The position numbers and the translations under genes were made by a program. This document shows, piece by piece, positions 35,103 to 46,592 of a stretch of DNA of 64,000 bases. Source of the stretch: Gracilaria gracilis (Eukaryota > Rhodophyta > Florideophyceae > Gracilariales > Gracilariaceae). The stretch spans positions 410,292-474,291 of the forward strand of contig JARGSG010000042.1 in assembly GCA_030374805.1 (NCBI GenBank). The letters run 5' to 3'. The notes beneath the pieces are model-generated. The model saw only the letters and a list, made by a program, of their open reading frames with translations, made no database searches and had not been told where the DNA came from. Within the stretch, counting starts at the first letter, position 1. Every line of letters begins with the position of its first letter.

Positions 35103-35306
35103 TTAGGCCCTTTCTACACCGGGCAGGACAACCCAGAATCTTGTCCCAAATCCCCACCAACAAGGGTCATCTCCATTTCGAAGGACAAAATTCTTCTTGT
35201 CCTTTTCTGGTCAAAATTCCCCTCATCATGGGGTCGCAACCTGAGCGACCCCATCATCAAGACGAGTTGAGACAAATACCATGGCCTTCTCTGGCACACC
35301 TCTACA

Positions 35307-36539
35307 ATGCTAGCTGATCGCAAGAAGATGCTCGTTGCGCTCGCTGCGCTAATCACATGCGATGAGCGGGACGTGGAAGCCGTTGCCGCCGTTGCGCAAG
35401 CCACTTTCGATGAAATCTTCCCATTCCTCTCTCATAGAATCAGTAGAAGCCACGGAACACATGGCCGGGAGTGGAAATGGAACAGTACCAGCCCGCGCTG
35501 GTTTTTTGACTACGCCATATCGACAGAGTTTCTCTTATCTTCGTCCTGAAAGCAGATGTTTAGAATCAAGTATGCTCTCTTTCGAGCGACGACAGACAAA
35601 ATGCACCCGGACCTAGAGTGCTGTGCTACAAACTATCGCCTACCGCTTGCTGGGGAAATTAAACTGGCTGCCTTTCTACTTTATGTGGGTGGTTCGACTT
35701 GTGAGCGGACAGCATGCCAGTTAGAAATTGGTGCAAGTACCGTGTCTGCTGTAGTTCGAGAAATGCCACGCGTCGTAGCCAAACAATATCACTCACATAT
35801 TGCATTTCCGTGTGAAGAAGAAGAGATGGCAAAAGTGATGAAGGGTTTTGAGGATGTCAGAGGTCTCCCGTATTGCGCTGGTGCCGTCGATGGCACACAT
35901 ATCAAGTGGGTCTCGTGCCCAAATGAACAATTCTACGAGTATCGTTGTTACAAAGGGTACCCGAATATTGTTATATTCGCTGTGGTAACGGCAGATCGCC
36001 GTTTCATTTATGCCGATATCGGACGAACGGGGGTTCTTGGCGACGCAACTATTTTCGACCGCTCTACGTTGAAGACTAATATTGAAACAGGAACCTGGTT
36101 AGGTGAAACCATTCCAAGCATGTGTGTATCGGGTGTGCCCATAAAGCCTTATTTAATCAGAGACTGCGCATTTTCTCTCTCTCCGAATATGATGAAAACA
36201 GCTATAGTTTTTGAACAGAGGGTTAATCCAGTACTGAAAACATGGAACAGCATTGCAAGCCAGACACGAAAGCCTGTCGAATGCGCTTTTGGAATGCTGA
36301 AACACAGGTTTCAGGTATTGAAGGAAGGTGTGCGTCTACTACATGAAGATGACATTACTGCGCTTTGTCACTCATGCTTTATTATGCACAACATGAGTCT
36401 TGGTGATGGAGACTTCGAAGATTTTCTTTTACCGCAATGCGAACCAAGCGAAGCAGAGGAGTTCACTTCAGAAAGCCATCTGAGTAAGCGCCAGCGAGAT
36501 GCTTTATTGTTCTATGTTTTGAACAACCTGAAAATTTGA
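35307..36539 (+). pseudogene. Harbinger-1 transposase (DDE_Tnp_4 type)
   Basis: The catalytic part, 35556-36539, is one open frame of 327 residues with an intact-looking core. It shows CAGAVDGTHIKW (first Asp), YADIGRTGVLGDATIFDRS, RDCAFSLS and KPVECAFGMLKHRFQVL (catalytic Glu). The N-terminal part from ATG 35307 changes frame at least twice before 35,556. Harbinger transposases cut and paste at TTA/TAA targets. This copy probably needs only N-terminal repair to look complete, but it is not functional as read. Confidence 0.85.
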
Positions 36540-36554
36540 GATTGATTCTCTAGT

Positions 36555-37027
36555 TCATATCTTGCTAACCAAGAGCCCCAAGACAGAACGAGTTTTCTCG
36601 CGTTCATCATTGCTACGTTTTAGTTCTGCAATAAGTTCTGAGTGCCTCGTGTCCTGCTTCTTAATAAATGTGTGTAATGCGTCATTGTGCGACAATTTTG
36701 CTCCCTTGCGAGTGCTTGTTAAATCCACGCTATCATCAGGGCTTTCGTCAGTTGATTCCTGGGCTGGTGGGTTATGTCGGGCCTTGCCTCGCTCTAATTC
36801 ATGCACCTGCTCATAACACTCGGGAGTGCTGTACTAGTCTCCATCATCACCATCTCTTCCAGACTGCTTGATTTTAGCTATAAATGATGAGTACTCCTTT
36901 TTGATGCGAGTGAATTTGTTTTTCCATCCTTTGGCAGTGACCTTGATTCCGTGCTCCTTTTTAGCCCTTTTTGTGGCGTGCGCAAAGACTTCTCTCAAGC
37001 TTTTCTTTTGCTGTTTTCGGTTACCGT
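36555..37027 (-). pseudogene. Harbinger-1 Myb-like protein, C-terminal part
   Basis: This reads NGNRKQQKKSLREVFAHATK then GWKNKFTRIKKEYSSFI, a MADF/Myb-type DNA-binding region. After an in-frame TAG at 36834 it continues into a charged helical tail (LIAELKRSNDEREKTRSVLG). Its N-terminal part lies 15 kb away at 52523-52813, separated by the copia element. Confidence 0.75.
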
Positions 37028-37278
37028 TGTTAATTGCGTATAGACACGTACGCATTTACTAGTTGACGTACAACTATCTTTACTTAGTAAGCAGTAATTG
37101 TACGTCACAGTTAGCCCAAGAGTCGCGTATTATTCTTATTTAAAGGAACACTCATTAGCCCAGGAGCTCCACGGGAGAGCTCCAGGCAGACCTCTGTGTC
37201 GATTTGTATTGCTTGTGAACCGTCCCTCCATCACTGCGCAAAATGAACTTCGACTCTGTCAGCGAAGCTCAAGCCAAA
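37028..37278 (+). repeat. Copia 5' LTR (251 bp)
   Basis: It starts TGTTAATTGCG and ends AAGCCAAA directly before the primer-binding site. It contains a TATA-like TATTTAAAGG and an inverted repeat GGAGCTC...GAGCTCC. Unusually it also contains the gag start codon (37243). Confidence 0.88.
37136..37146 (+). promoter_or_regulatory. TATA-like box in the copia LTR
   Basis: TTATTTAAAGG is conserved in both LTR copies. It lies about 100 bases upstream of the gag ATG, so transcription should start in the middle of the LTR. Confidence 0.6.
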
Positions 37279-38394
37279 GTTATGGGCCCAGGAGAGGATC
37301 TCTCTCGAAGCAACATATTAGTACCACCTCGCTTACGTCCAGACACGGACAAGCTACAATGGCGCGAAGCTGTATACGAATGGGCCGAGACCCTTCGTGC
37401 TTGCGCTACTGGTGGTGACAACAGAGCCAAAAGAGGCGCCGCCACGTTAGGAATGAGACTCTATCGCACTTTAGAGTTCTCAAAGAAGGAGCTCGTTAAA
37501 AATGCTGTCCGAACTGGAGAGCTCGTGCTCACTCCGCCATCTGACGGTAGAAATCTGGACCCAATGGTCGTCATCAAGAAGATCATCAATCTCGTGGCCA
37601 AGGATTCTACCGTGGATAGGCTACGTCGGATTGTGAAGCTATATAAAGAGGTCACGTGCTGTAAACGCAAGTCAGGCGAATCAATCTCCGCATACATCGA
37701 GCGCTTCGCAAGACCTGCTCTGTCATATCTCAACCTCACGAAAGGAAAACAGGATTCAAGCGACAGTCAGAACTTCGCTATAATGCTTCTTCTGAATTCA
37801 AGGCTTTAAGCACAAACGTTTTCGAACATAATATCCAACCTCGTCGTCTCTGCAAAGAGCAAGGGCGAGAAAGATACCTCTGTCATTCCGCTGACCAAAG
37901 ACAGGATGTCTATGATTAGAAAAGTTTTGATCGCAGCGATATAAGGACCACTGAACGACTCTAATCAGTTGGTATGCACACAATTGGTGACAGCTATCGA
38001 CGCAGCCATTATGCAGAACGAGAAGGTATACGACTCCGAGAATATATGTTCCTGGATCGGGCTGCCGTTTGCCATCTGCGCCCTTGAGGAAGCAGAGTTG
38101 GAGGAGAAAGATCTTGACGAGATACAGCCGGAAGGTAATCCAACGGAGCCCTCTACCAAGTCGTACCTCAACTCCAACAAGTACAACCGTAAGAACCGTA
38201 AACGTAAACGTGAGTACGAAAACAATAAGGCCACGAATGGTGCGAACAACGCACAAAACGGTGAAGAAGACGACACAAAGAAAGACAACATATGTGGTAA
38301 CTTTGCGGAGAACAAAAAGCATGGCTACACGCCATACAAACGTGGTAATAATGAGAAATGGCAAAAGGACAAGAAGAAGGTGCTTTTTCAGTAA
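37243..38394 (+). pseudogene. Copia gag
   Basis: The ATG at 37243 lies in the LTR, and the frame reads through the primer-binding site (as VMGPGE). The capsid-like part includes LQWREAVYEWAETLR and the stretch ending ESISAYIERFARPALSYLN. TAA codons at 37807 and 37942 break it. Near 38,295 a knuckle-like stretch CGNFAENKKHGYTPY has Phe and Tyr where two cysteines are expected. The frame ends at 38392-38394, overlapping pol by about 43 bases in the -1 frame. A programmed shift or simple decay could explain that. Confidence 0.8.
37279..37291 (+). other. Copia primer-binding site, initiator tRNA-Met internal type
   Basis: GTTATGGGCCCAG directly follows the LTR. It is complementary to CTGGGCCCATAAC, the anticodon stem-loop region of eukaryotic initiator tRNA-Met. 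Drosophila copia likewise uses a tRNA-iMet half molecule. Confidence 0.85.
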
Positions 38395-41300
38395 GGGATT
38401 CCGGTACGCCCAATACCGATCCGAATCCCATTCTTGATGAGGGGAGCCCAATCTCCTCCGGGGGACTCTCTTCAGCTGTACTTCTATGCAAAACCCTAGG
38501 CATCGAATTCAAACCTTATGAACCTATATCGAATTATCGGCGTGGTTGGGGTCATAATTGCGTTGACTCCAAGAAGATTGTATGTTCATGGACCCTTCCC
38601 ATACAGGATACGAATAATCGGCTCGTCGAGCTGACATTCGACCTATTTGACGACAACTCGCCTCTAACGATCGGATTAGATGTAAGGAAGTACAGCGTCA
38701 CCGACTTCTCAAAAAAACCAGCCACAATTACTATCAGTCGACCCACGGATAAGGAAGCCCGAGTTCTCGAAGTCTACATCAGGTCTACAACTATGTATGA
38801 CGCGAGAGCTCACGTTTTGATCACGCCATCAATGGGTAACCTTCTGTCAACAGTGGCAAAGAGCACAAGACCCAGCACACTCATAAAGAGACCGCACCAA
38901 CTCACACACGCTCCTCCCGAGGAAATTATCGAACTGTGTAGAAGAGCGGGGTTGTGCTCCGAAGAAGAAAGGCGTGAAGCATATCGTACTGCGGAGAATT
39001 TTCCGATATGTGCGGAATCCGGCCTACCGCTGCCGACCAAGAAGACCTCCATATTGCATGTCAATCAAGCATTTAACGTAGAAATCCAAATTGCTTATGC
39101 GTTCTGTACCATACGCGATACCAAATACTTAGTTCTACACATTGTGGACGGTGGGACCGGGTACTCGGAAACAGCCATGTCTGGGAACCGAGAAGCTTGC
39201 ACAGCTATAGGTCTAATCGAAACCGAATGGCTTAACCGACACGGCACTCCTAACTCCCTGTCAGCTGACGACGAGTACAACTGTCGGAAGATCAGGAGAT
39301 TCCTGTCAGGGCGCGACATTAGCTTCAAAGCCAGACCTGTCAGACGTCACAATAAGACAGGTATCGTCGAGCGAAAAAATGGAGTGGGTAAACGGATTCT
39401 CGAACGGCTGCAGAAGGAAAGCACCATAGGAAGCGATAAAACCCTGCTATCTCGGGCGACATTTCTGTCGAGTTGCTTCAGCGGGTCAAAGGTCCTGAGC
39501 TCTTTCGAGCTTGCCAAGGGTTACGCCCCTTCCATACTATGCGCACCAAGACGGCTCGTGACCGAAAACCTACTGAATGCATACAGGGAGCAATCGGCCA
39601 CCAGAGCTTTGCAACGGGCAATGAGGGCTCGCAACCATTCGAGCCTCTCGGAATCGTCTATAAAACCCGGCGACTCTGTACTGTTCTACTTCAAGACATC
39701 GGCTAATAACGTCCCAGACGAGTGGCATAGCGCAACCGTGGTGAAGCCGCATAGACATCTAGTCGAAGTAAGAAGAACACCTAAAGGTCCGATATCAAGG
39801 ATCGCATACGAGGACATCAGGTTGCGACCTAACTCTGACCTCGCTCGAGAACTCGGTGAAGGTCTAATGGAAGACTGCATCGACCTCACGTTGACTCCCG
39901 ACTCGCAGAGCGAAGGGGAGCAGATCGTGCAAGGTTCCGCCTCCCTAATGGCAACAAACGACATGGAGAAGGAACGTGTGTTCAAAGATATGGGAAGCTA
40001 CACCGACGAACTGATAGCGGAGCCAGAGATGAACGTTATTCGCGACCTGATATCTGTGGAACAGAGGGTCCTGGAGGATATGCAAAGAGTCATCGGCTCC
40101 AGACAGGTTTCAGGTCGAGATGTGCAGTTCGCCCCGTCTTGGATTCTCCGAAAGGCCGTACTAAAGGAACACGACGATAACTGGGTGGAAGCCTACGAAG
40201 AAGTAGACGAAGGCACTGTGCCTCAGAACAGTAACGTCATCTCCTCGCACACGGTGTACAAGCTGAAGCAAGACGAAGATGGGGCCAGGAAGTTAAAAAC
40301 TCGCCTTGTGACACACGGAAACAGAGATGACGAGAAGGATGCGATCCGCAAGGACTGCTCCAACGCCGATATGGTCATAGTCAGACTTCTGATAAGCATC
40401 GCTCTATGCCTTGGCTTTACGTTCGGAGTGGCTGATGTTAAGGGTGCGTTCTTGCAGAGTGGACCGATCAAGCGGGAGATATACGTCCGACCAGCTCCTC
40501 AATTAAAAACGAAGCGCGGCGTTCTATGGAAATTGACAAAGCTCCCATATGGAATTGTGGAAGCTGGAAGACAGTGGGCAAAGCGCATAGAATCCTGGAT
40601 GCTGGATACCGAAGTACTCGAAATAGTATACGGCGTAAATCAACTGTTCCTGAAGCGAAACGAGATCGGACACATCTTACTCATCATTGCGAAGCTCGTA
40701 GATGACCTACTGGTCGCCGGTAGCGAATCGGACAGAAAGAAATTCATGGATAGGCTCCGAGAGGAATTCACCGTTGGGAAAGTGAGGATCGGTAACAAAC
40801 TGACATTCGCAGGCTGCAACATCCTACAAGACGTAGAAGGTAGTGTTATTCTCTCAATGATGGATTACATGGAACGCCTTCATCCAATTGAGCTCACACT
40901 ACAGCGAAGGAGGGAACGAGAAGCAAAGGCCAGTAACAGTGAGATAAGCAGCTACCGCTCGCTGGCGGGTACACTCATGTACTTAGGCTTTGCCGTATTA
41001 CCTCAGGCGTGGCTCATAACTTCCAGGATGCAACAGGAACTGGGAGACCTGAAGGTCAAGCACATTGTAGACGCAAATGCAATGCTCCAGGAAGTGTGCG
41101 ATCTACATCCCACGATCAAGTTCGTTCGCCCCATGGAAGTAACGTCTGCGACACTGGTAAGCTTATCGGATGCATCTCACGCTACTAGCGACACTTCGTA
41201 CGAACAGAGCGGAATCATATGCGGCATGAAGTACGCTACAGCTTTCGAGAACGAGGATATATTCCATCCGATATATTGGTCGAGTACGAAACAGCGAAGG

Positions 41301-41693
41301 GTGACCTACTCTTCATTCGGGGCCTAGATACTCGCGTGTTCGGAAGCGGAGGATCGCGGTTTTGATATGAAAGAGACGATACGAGCAATCTTTCCGCAAG
41401 TGAGCACGGAGCACCACATTTTAGTGCACTCCAAAGCCCTTTTCGGCACCATTACGACCCTACACGAATGTAGTGAGTTCTGACTAAGGAAAACGGTGAC
41501 CATGATTCGCGATGCGTTTGAGTCTGGGGAACTAGAAAAGATCACTTGGATCCCCGGCTCTATCAACCTCGCGGACGCCTTAACGAAGCGAAGCGTCAAA
41601 CACTCAGCGAATATGAACCGAATGTTTGAGAACGGGTATTGGAGTGTCGATGTCGCTAAAAGCATTTGCCATGACCACCATAACTGGCAGTAA
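38352..41693 (+). pseudogene. Copia pol: protease, integrase, reverse transcriptase, RNase H
   Basis: A nearly intact 990-codon frame. Protease: ILDEGSPISSGGL. Integrase D-D-E: HIVDGGTGY, SADDEYNCRK, GIVERKNGVG. Reverse transcriptase: FGVADVKGAFLQSGPIKREI and AKLVDDLLVAGS, the YVDD-type site. RNase H: SLSDASHA, then ACSEAEDRGF after a TAG at 41325-41327; a TGA follows at 41481. It ends at TAA 41691. Domain order integrase before reverse transcriptase defines Ty1/copia. Only two nonsense codons, both in RNase H, make it relatively young. Confidence 0.9.
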
Positions 41694-41745
41694 GTCGATC
41701 ACATGTATGTATTGTTAGGACAATAACGCGACTGGGGGGTATGTT

Positions 41746-42601
41746 TGTGGAGCAACGCCTTTGGCGGGAAAAGCGCAGGCTCACGAAGACGTTCGGAATC
41801 TTCCCCTCGACAGGGCAGCACAGCGAATGGAGCACTCTGGGAATGACACAGATAAGCCGGATGTAAATCCGAGGTCAAACCACCACGACAAGCGTCGGAG
41901 CGTTGAGGCTGATTAGTAGTCGGTAGAGATCCACGTGTTCACACGGTCACGAGATGAGTCCTCGAAAGAGAGTAGCACGGCAACGACAAGGTGTCGGAAA
42001 CGGGCAAGTGCGAACAGGGCAAAAAGGCAAATCCAAAACGGGGAGAAAGCAAACCACCAGAGTGGGGAAAAGAGAGAGAGAATAAAGCAAACCCAATACA
42101 GGGGCGAGTATACGACAATGGCTCGGAACGAGACACACAAATAGTGGTTATACTCTGAGCGCCACAAGGGTGGGTAACTATACGTGTACAACGCAGTCGT
42201 CACTCCACTTGGAGGTGAACAATCTGCGAAGGCGTGATAGTCAGAGCCAGAAAGCCCTTGCTTGGAAAGGGACAGTTTACTTGGGGGAGCGACGCTCAAC
42301 CCTCCAAGTACTGAGCTCGGCGCACCACTGACAGTGGGTGCGCCGGGCAAAATAATCTATAAAATATCTAAGTAAATACAGCAATGCTGGGTGGACTGCC
42401 TCCGGCATATCCGTGCTACACGTGTGCTATTCACACCCGCTAAACGGCGCCTCGGGCCGTGCAATCCACGTGTACATGTGTGGAAATTACCTCAGCGAGG
42501 CGACACGCTAATAGCGGTGTAGCTCATATATATCTACTAACGCATGATGCGGAAATTAACTAAGAACCTCAAATTGCCTCCAAGGAGTGTTGTCCTTTGT
42601 A
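41746..42601 (-). repeat. 3' LTR of gypsy-2
   Basis: 856 bp, from TGTGGAGCAACG to the polypurine tract. About 96 percent identical by eye to 51417-52270. Confidence 0.9.
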
Positions 42602-42613
42602 TCCCCCTCCTTA
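42602..42613 (-). other. Polypurine tract of gypsy-2
   Basis: On the minus strand this reads TAAGGAGGGGGA, next to the 3' LTR. Gypsy-3 has the same tract at 58510-58522, supporting both LTR edges. Confidence 0.8.
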
Positions 42614-43870
42614 AGTATGAGCCACGCCGTCGCGATTGCGGGTCGAACTCCCAACGATGGGTACAAAAGCGCATCCCCGAGGTCTTCGGATTTCATCTCG
42701 CCTCGCGAAGACCAAGTCACTACCACTCCAAAGTGCGAACCTCGCTCCAGCGACGACCATTCCTGTTCACCACAGTGTGCTTCTCGCTGTCGCGGTCCGC
42801 TCCCTGTTTTCAGGTCCATGAACAAAGGTGTGGGATAGCTGATTCGAGTCTGAGTCGCTCCATGGAAGTGGTTCTCAAATTTCTTTGAATCTCCCTCGAT
42901 ATGAGGTGTTGCGACCCACAGCTAAGTAGAAGAACCATTGCAGTCACGCGGACCGGCGGTACATAGCCCTGAGAAGGTGCGCAGCACGTTTCGGGATCGA
43001 TTTCTTCACGCTTGAAGCGGTTCCCTCCACTCTGCAGCACAAAATCGGGGTGTGTTACAGTACTGCTTCTTCAAAGTCGTAGAACGTTCGAACCAGTACA
43101 GCTGTGAAGAAACCTGATACAGTGCAGAACTCCTGAAACCCAGAGCTTTCAGTTAAGACCAAGATTGTTGGGATTGAACACCATGGAATGGGAAAGCGCG
43201 GTCCATTTCAGTTCACCGAAATGCAGTCTAAAAATAGAATCCCGAACTGAAATAACGCCATAACTCCGAAGTTCTTCGAGATAATTGAGTTCTGTGTTTA
43301 TCAAAGAGTTTATCGACGTCCAGAATACACTGTTGCTGGCTCGTTAAGGAAACGGATAGAAAACCACCGAGTGACGGGTATGGCGCAGACGGCCTCCAGA
43401 AAATACTGTAGCAGCAAGAAACCTGAGATCGGGAATCGAGAACCATTACCAGAAACGACTGGGCATCGATACAAACGCATTATGCGAATACTGTGAAGAC
43501 CGCAAGAGCGTGTACACAGTAAAGTATTTCGCGGTAGGCGGTGTCGAACATGGTTGAACATCGGCAACTGAACATTTCCGCCTGGCGCGTGTACAAGACA
43601 AACGGTATTCCTACCGGTAAATCGCGTGATGCGCACGGAAACTGCGCACCTTTGTGGAGGTAAAACCCATGCGCACGCGGTTTTGATGAGAACAGTGAAC
43701 CAGCGAGCTGGGAGAGAACCCCTCAGGATAATTAATCCGAAAAAAACAAACGTGGGCGACCGAAGACGACACCAGTCGAACTCCGTGGACCAAAAACCAA
43801 TCTCCACTTCATCTTCATCCACTCCTGAGATTCCTTCTGGATGAGCTAGCTTCTTCCCATTCGGGGCGTG
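42614..43870. other. 3' region of gypsy-2; short antisense frame next to the polypurine tract
   Basis: No sense-strand domain is seen. On the plus strand an ATG at 42617 opens a 73-residue Ser/Pro-rich frame (MSHAVAIAGRTPNDGY) ending at 42838. It lies where gypsy-3 carries the start of its 638-residue antisense gene. It may be a remnant of a related gene, but I could not align the two by eye, and the region behind it is full of stops. Confidence 0.4.
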
Positions 43871-46427
43871 TTATCCCACTTGGGCATTGACAATTGTCGC
43901 CGGGAGACCCATGAAAGTACGCCGATGGTACTGCACCACTTTCGATCGTTGGAGATGCTCGATTGGCTCATCCGAGTCAGCCTCGGGTCCGTAGCCGTAC
44001 TAACGTACAAGATACTGGATCTACCCCAACGGGTGGTATGATTGTTCCACTATGTGGTCGACTACGAACTCCTGTCGGAAGACTTCCCGGCCTTGCCGTG
44101 TGATTACGACATCCTGCTTCGGAGAGCTCTACAGCGGCCTCACCGTGTGTGGTACTGCGTCGACGCTCCGGTTAGACCGAGTTGTGTCCAACAAAGTTGG
44201 TGGCACTGTACCTTCGCGGTGTGGTCCCCTACTTGGGTCGGTTGCCACGCGTCTCGCGGTGTCGGTGTTCCCGTTTCCTTGTTCCGGTAGAGTTCCTTCT
44301 CCCGCGGGAGTCCCAGGTGGGCGTACCGCACGTTTGCGTGGTAGCAACCGTTTCGACGGAGTTGTGTGTGGCGTCGAAAGGGCTCGCGTCAACGGTAACC
44401 CTGATTGAACCGGCCTCGCCGTGGTGGCACGTGACGTTGTCAATGGGTGGCCTTCATTAGTCTGCGCCGTGGCGTGTTCCGCCTCCGTATGCACGGGAGG
44501 TGTCAGCTCAGTTTGTCAACGTAGTTCGCTTGCTGAGCTGATCTCCCTTACAGCTGTAGTCCGTGTGCTACGGATGGCACTTCCCTGCCGGGCATTTAGC
44601 GACGTGCTCACGGTGTGGCCCACCTCAGGCGTGTTGGGCGACTTAGTCTCCGACGACTGTTTTCCGTCTTGGACATGCGAGCTCAACGGCGTCTTAGGCG
44701 GTATTTCCACTCCGTTATGCGACGTAGTCACTCCAGGCGCGCTGTGCGGCGTAGACAACGGCTTCACCGGTAACGACTGAGTCTCCTCGGTCCTGTCCCG
44801 CACAGCGGTAGTGTCTGGTGACGATTCCGCTTCTGAGTTGATGCGCGGCATCCGTGACGAGACGCTGGGCTCCCTAGAGAGCTTTGATCGCGCATTAGCG
44901 GTGTCTCTCTTCCGTGCCACACGGTGTTCCTGACGCGCCAGCGCGGAAGCATGACGATCAAAGAGTCCCGCCGCCTCCTTAGATGGAGCGCCATGGAGAG
45001 TGGGTGTCAAGGCGCCAAGGCGGCGAATAATTACGCCAGGTGGCGGGGCTTCAGACGGCGAAGCGCCAGGGCCCGTAGAGTCCGATAACATTGGCAAATC
45101 CGAGAGTCTTCTATTAGGATGTGGTACCTCCCAAGGGCGGTCGATCGGGGGTGGGTCCGGTGTGTCCGTAGTGTTCGTTTCCGCTTCTGCGGTATAATGT
45201 CTACTTGATGGGTCGTTTCCCGCAGGCGGGGGTGCAAAAACCACGCGATCGCGGGAAATGCGTTCGTGTTGCTGACCCATCTCCACTACGACAGTGTCGG
45301 ATTCCACAGCAATTGTCTTGAAGGGACCGTCGGCGACGGGTGAGAGCTTGTGGTTTTTCTTCTTGCCTGGGTTCCAATACTCCTTACGGATGAACACATA
45401 GTCCTCTTTCTTAAGGGTGGGTGGTCTTCGAGGGGCTCGCTCATCGAAATCACGCTTATGTGCGGCTTGTGACCGGGCCATTGACCGTTGTGCTGCAGGG
45501 ACCAGCTTCGTAAGCCATGTCTTCCAGGTTTCACTGTATCTCTTCGTCGAAGGAAATTGATCCAGCGTTGGCTGTGCTTCGAGCGCCACTGGCGGTGGGG
45601 TGCGAGACAGAACCAATTCAAATGGAGTCAATCCCGTAGTACGGTGTACCTGAGTGTTGTATGTGAATATCAGCGCATCGGTAAACAGTTCCCACGTGGT
45701 GGGGTGATCGGCTACGTATGAACGGAGTGCGGCTGACAGCGTCCGGTTAAACCGTTCAGCCTGCCCATTACACTGGGGGTGGTAGGTTGTCGTGAAAAGA
45801 TTCTTGACATCCAGAATTCTGCATACATCCCCGAGGAACCAGGAGGCTAACTGTTTCCCGTTGTCGGAGAGTAGATTCACCGGTGGACCGTAGAACAATG
45901 CCCAATGGGTGACGAATGCCTGCGCAACCGTCAATGACGTGATTCTCCGTAATGGTACGGTACGAGCGAGCTTCGAGAAACGATCCGTGATAGCGAGTAG
46001 AAATTGGTTACGCCGCTTGGTAGCGAGGAAGGGTCCCAAAATATTGATGGCTACGAATTCCAGGGGCGCCTTTGCGGGGGAAGAGCTTCAACTTCGTCGC
46101 ATGGCGGCGAAGCTTGACGCGATTCCGAGCACACTCGGGGCAGAACCGCGCAGTTGCGTAGCAATCCACAGCCATTGCTGGCCAGTAGAATTTACTTCGC
46201 AGTGTAAGGTACAGTTTCCGTCCTCCGACGTGACCATTAAGTTTTGCATAGTGTGTTAAGTGTAACACTCGAGATTGTAGGGCGTGTGGCACCACTATTT
46301 GTGGGTTTCCAGTTACCGTGCGAACGAGATATCCAATATCATTCACCCGAAAGGTGAGATCAGCTCCTCCATTGAGTTGCGCCCGAATCTTCGTGCAGTA
46401 GTGATCGCTGAATTGTTCCCTAACCAT
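43871..46427 (-). pseudogene. Gypsy-2 integrase and chromodomain
   Basis: Zinc-binding HHCC region (HLTHYAKLNGHVGG, FCPECARN) at 46.15-46.3 kb. The core has TDRFSKLARTVP, LLSDNGKQL and CNGQAERFNRT (Glu). The first catalytic Asp region is disturbed by a frameshift near 46,040. A long Ser/Pro-rich tail follows (44.5-45.2 kb). The chromodomain (about 43.88-44.11 kb) reads EFVVDHIVEQ and YGYGPEADSDEPIEHL, with two nonsense codons inside; the second tryptophan is also lost (DSDEP where gypsy-3 has DTWEP). Chromodomain integrases direct insertion to modified histones. Confidence 0.85.
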
Positions 46428-46592
46428 CTCCTCCGTTATGACGGGTACGAAGTTCCCTGGTAGGGGGTTCGCACTTTCGCTGACAGCGAGTAGGTCATCC
46501 AGTTCCTGGTCAAAATCCAGTTCGTCTGGCCATTCCTCTTCGATATCATCCAGTTCACCTGCGGTGTAGTCGTCAACTGCGAAGCAGGGTAT

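Noticed and set aside
41746-42601. Assigning this 856-bp repeat as the copia 3' LTR
   Set aside because: It follows the copia polypurine tract, but the true copia LTR starts TGTTAATTGCG as at 37028. The repeat pairs with 51417-52270 and abuts the gypsy-2 polypurine tract and primer-binding site, so it is a gypsy-2 LTR.
43310-43822. 170-codon minus-strand frame in the 3' region of gypsy-2
   Set aside because: It has no domain or similarity to gypsy-3, and the flanking sequence is dense in stops.
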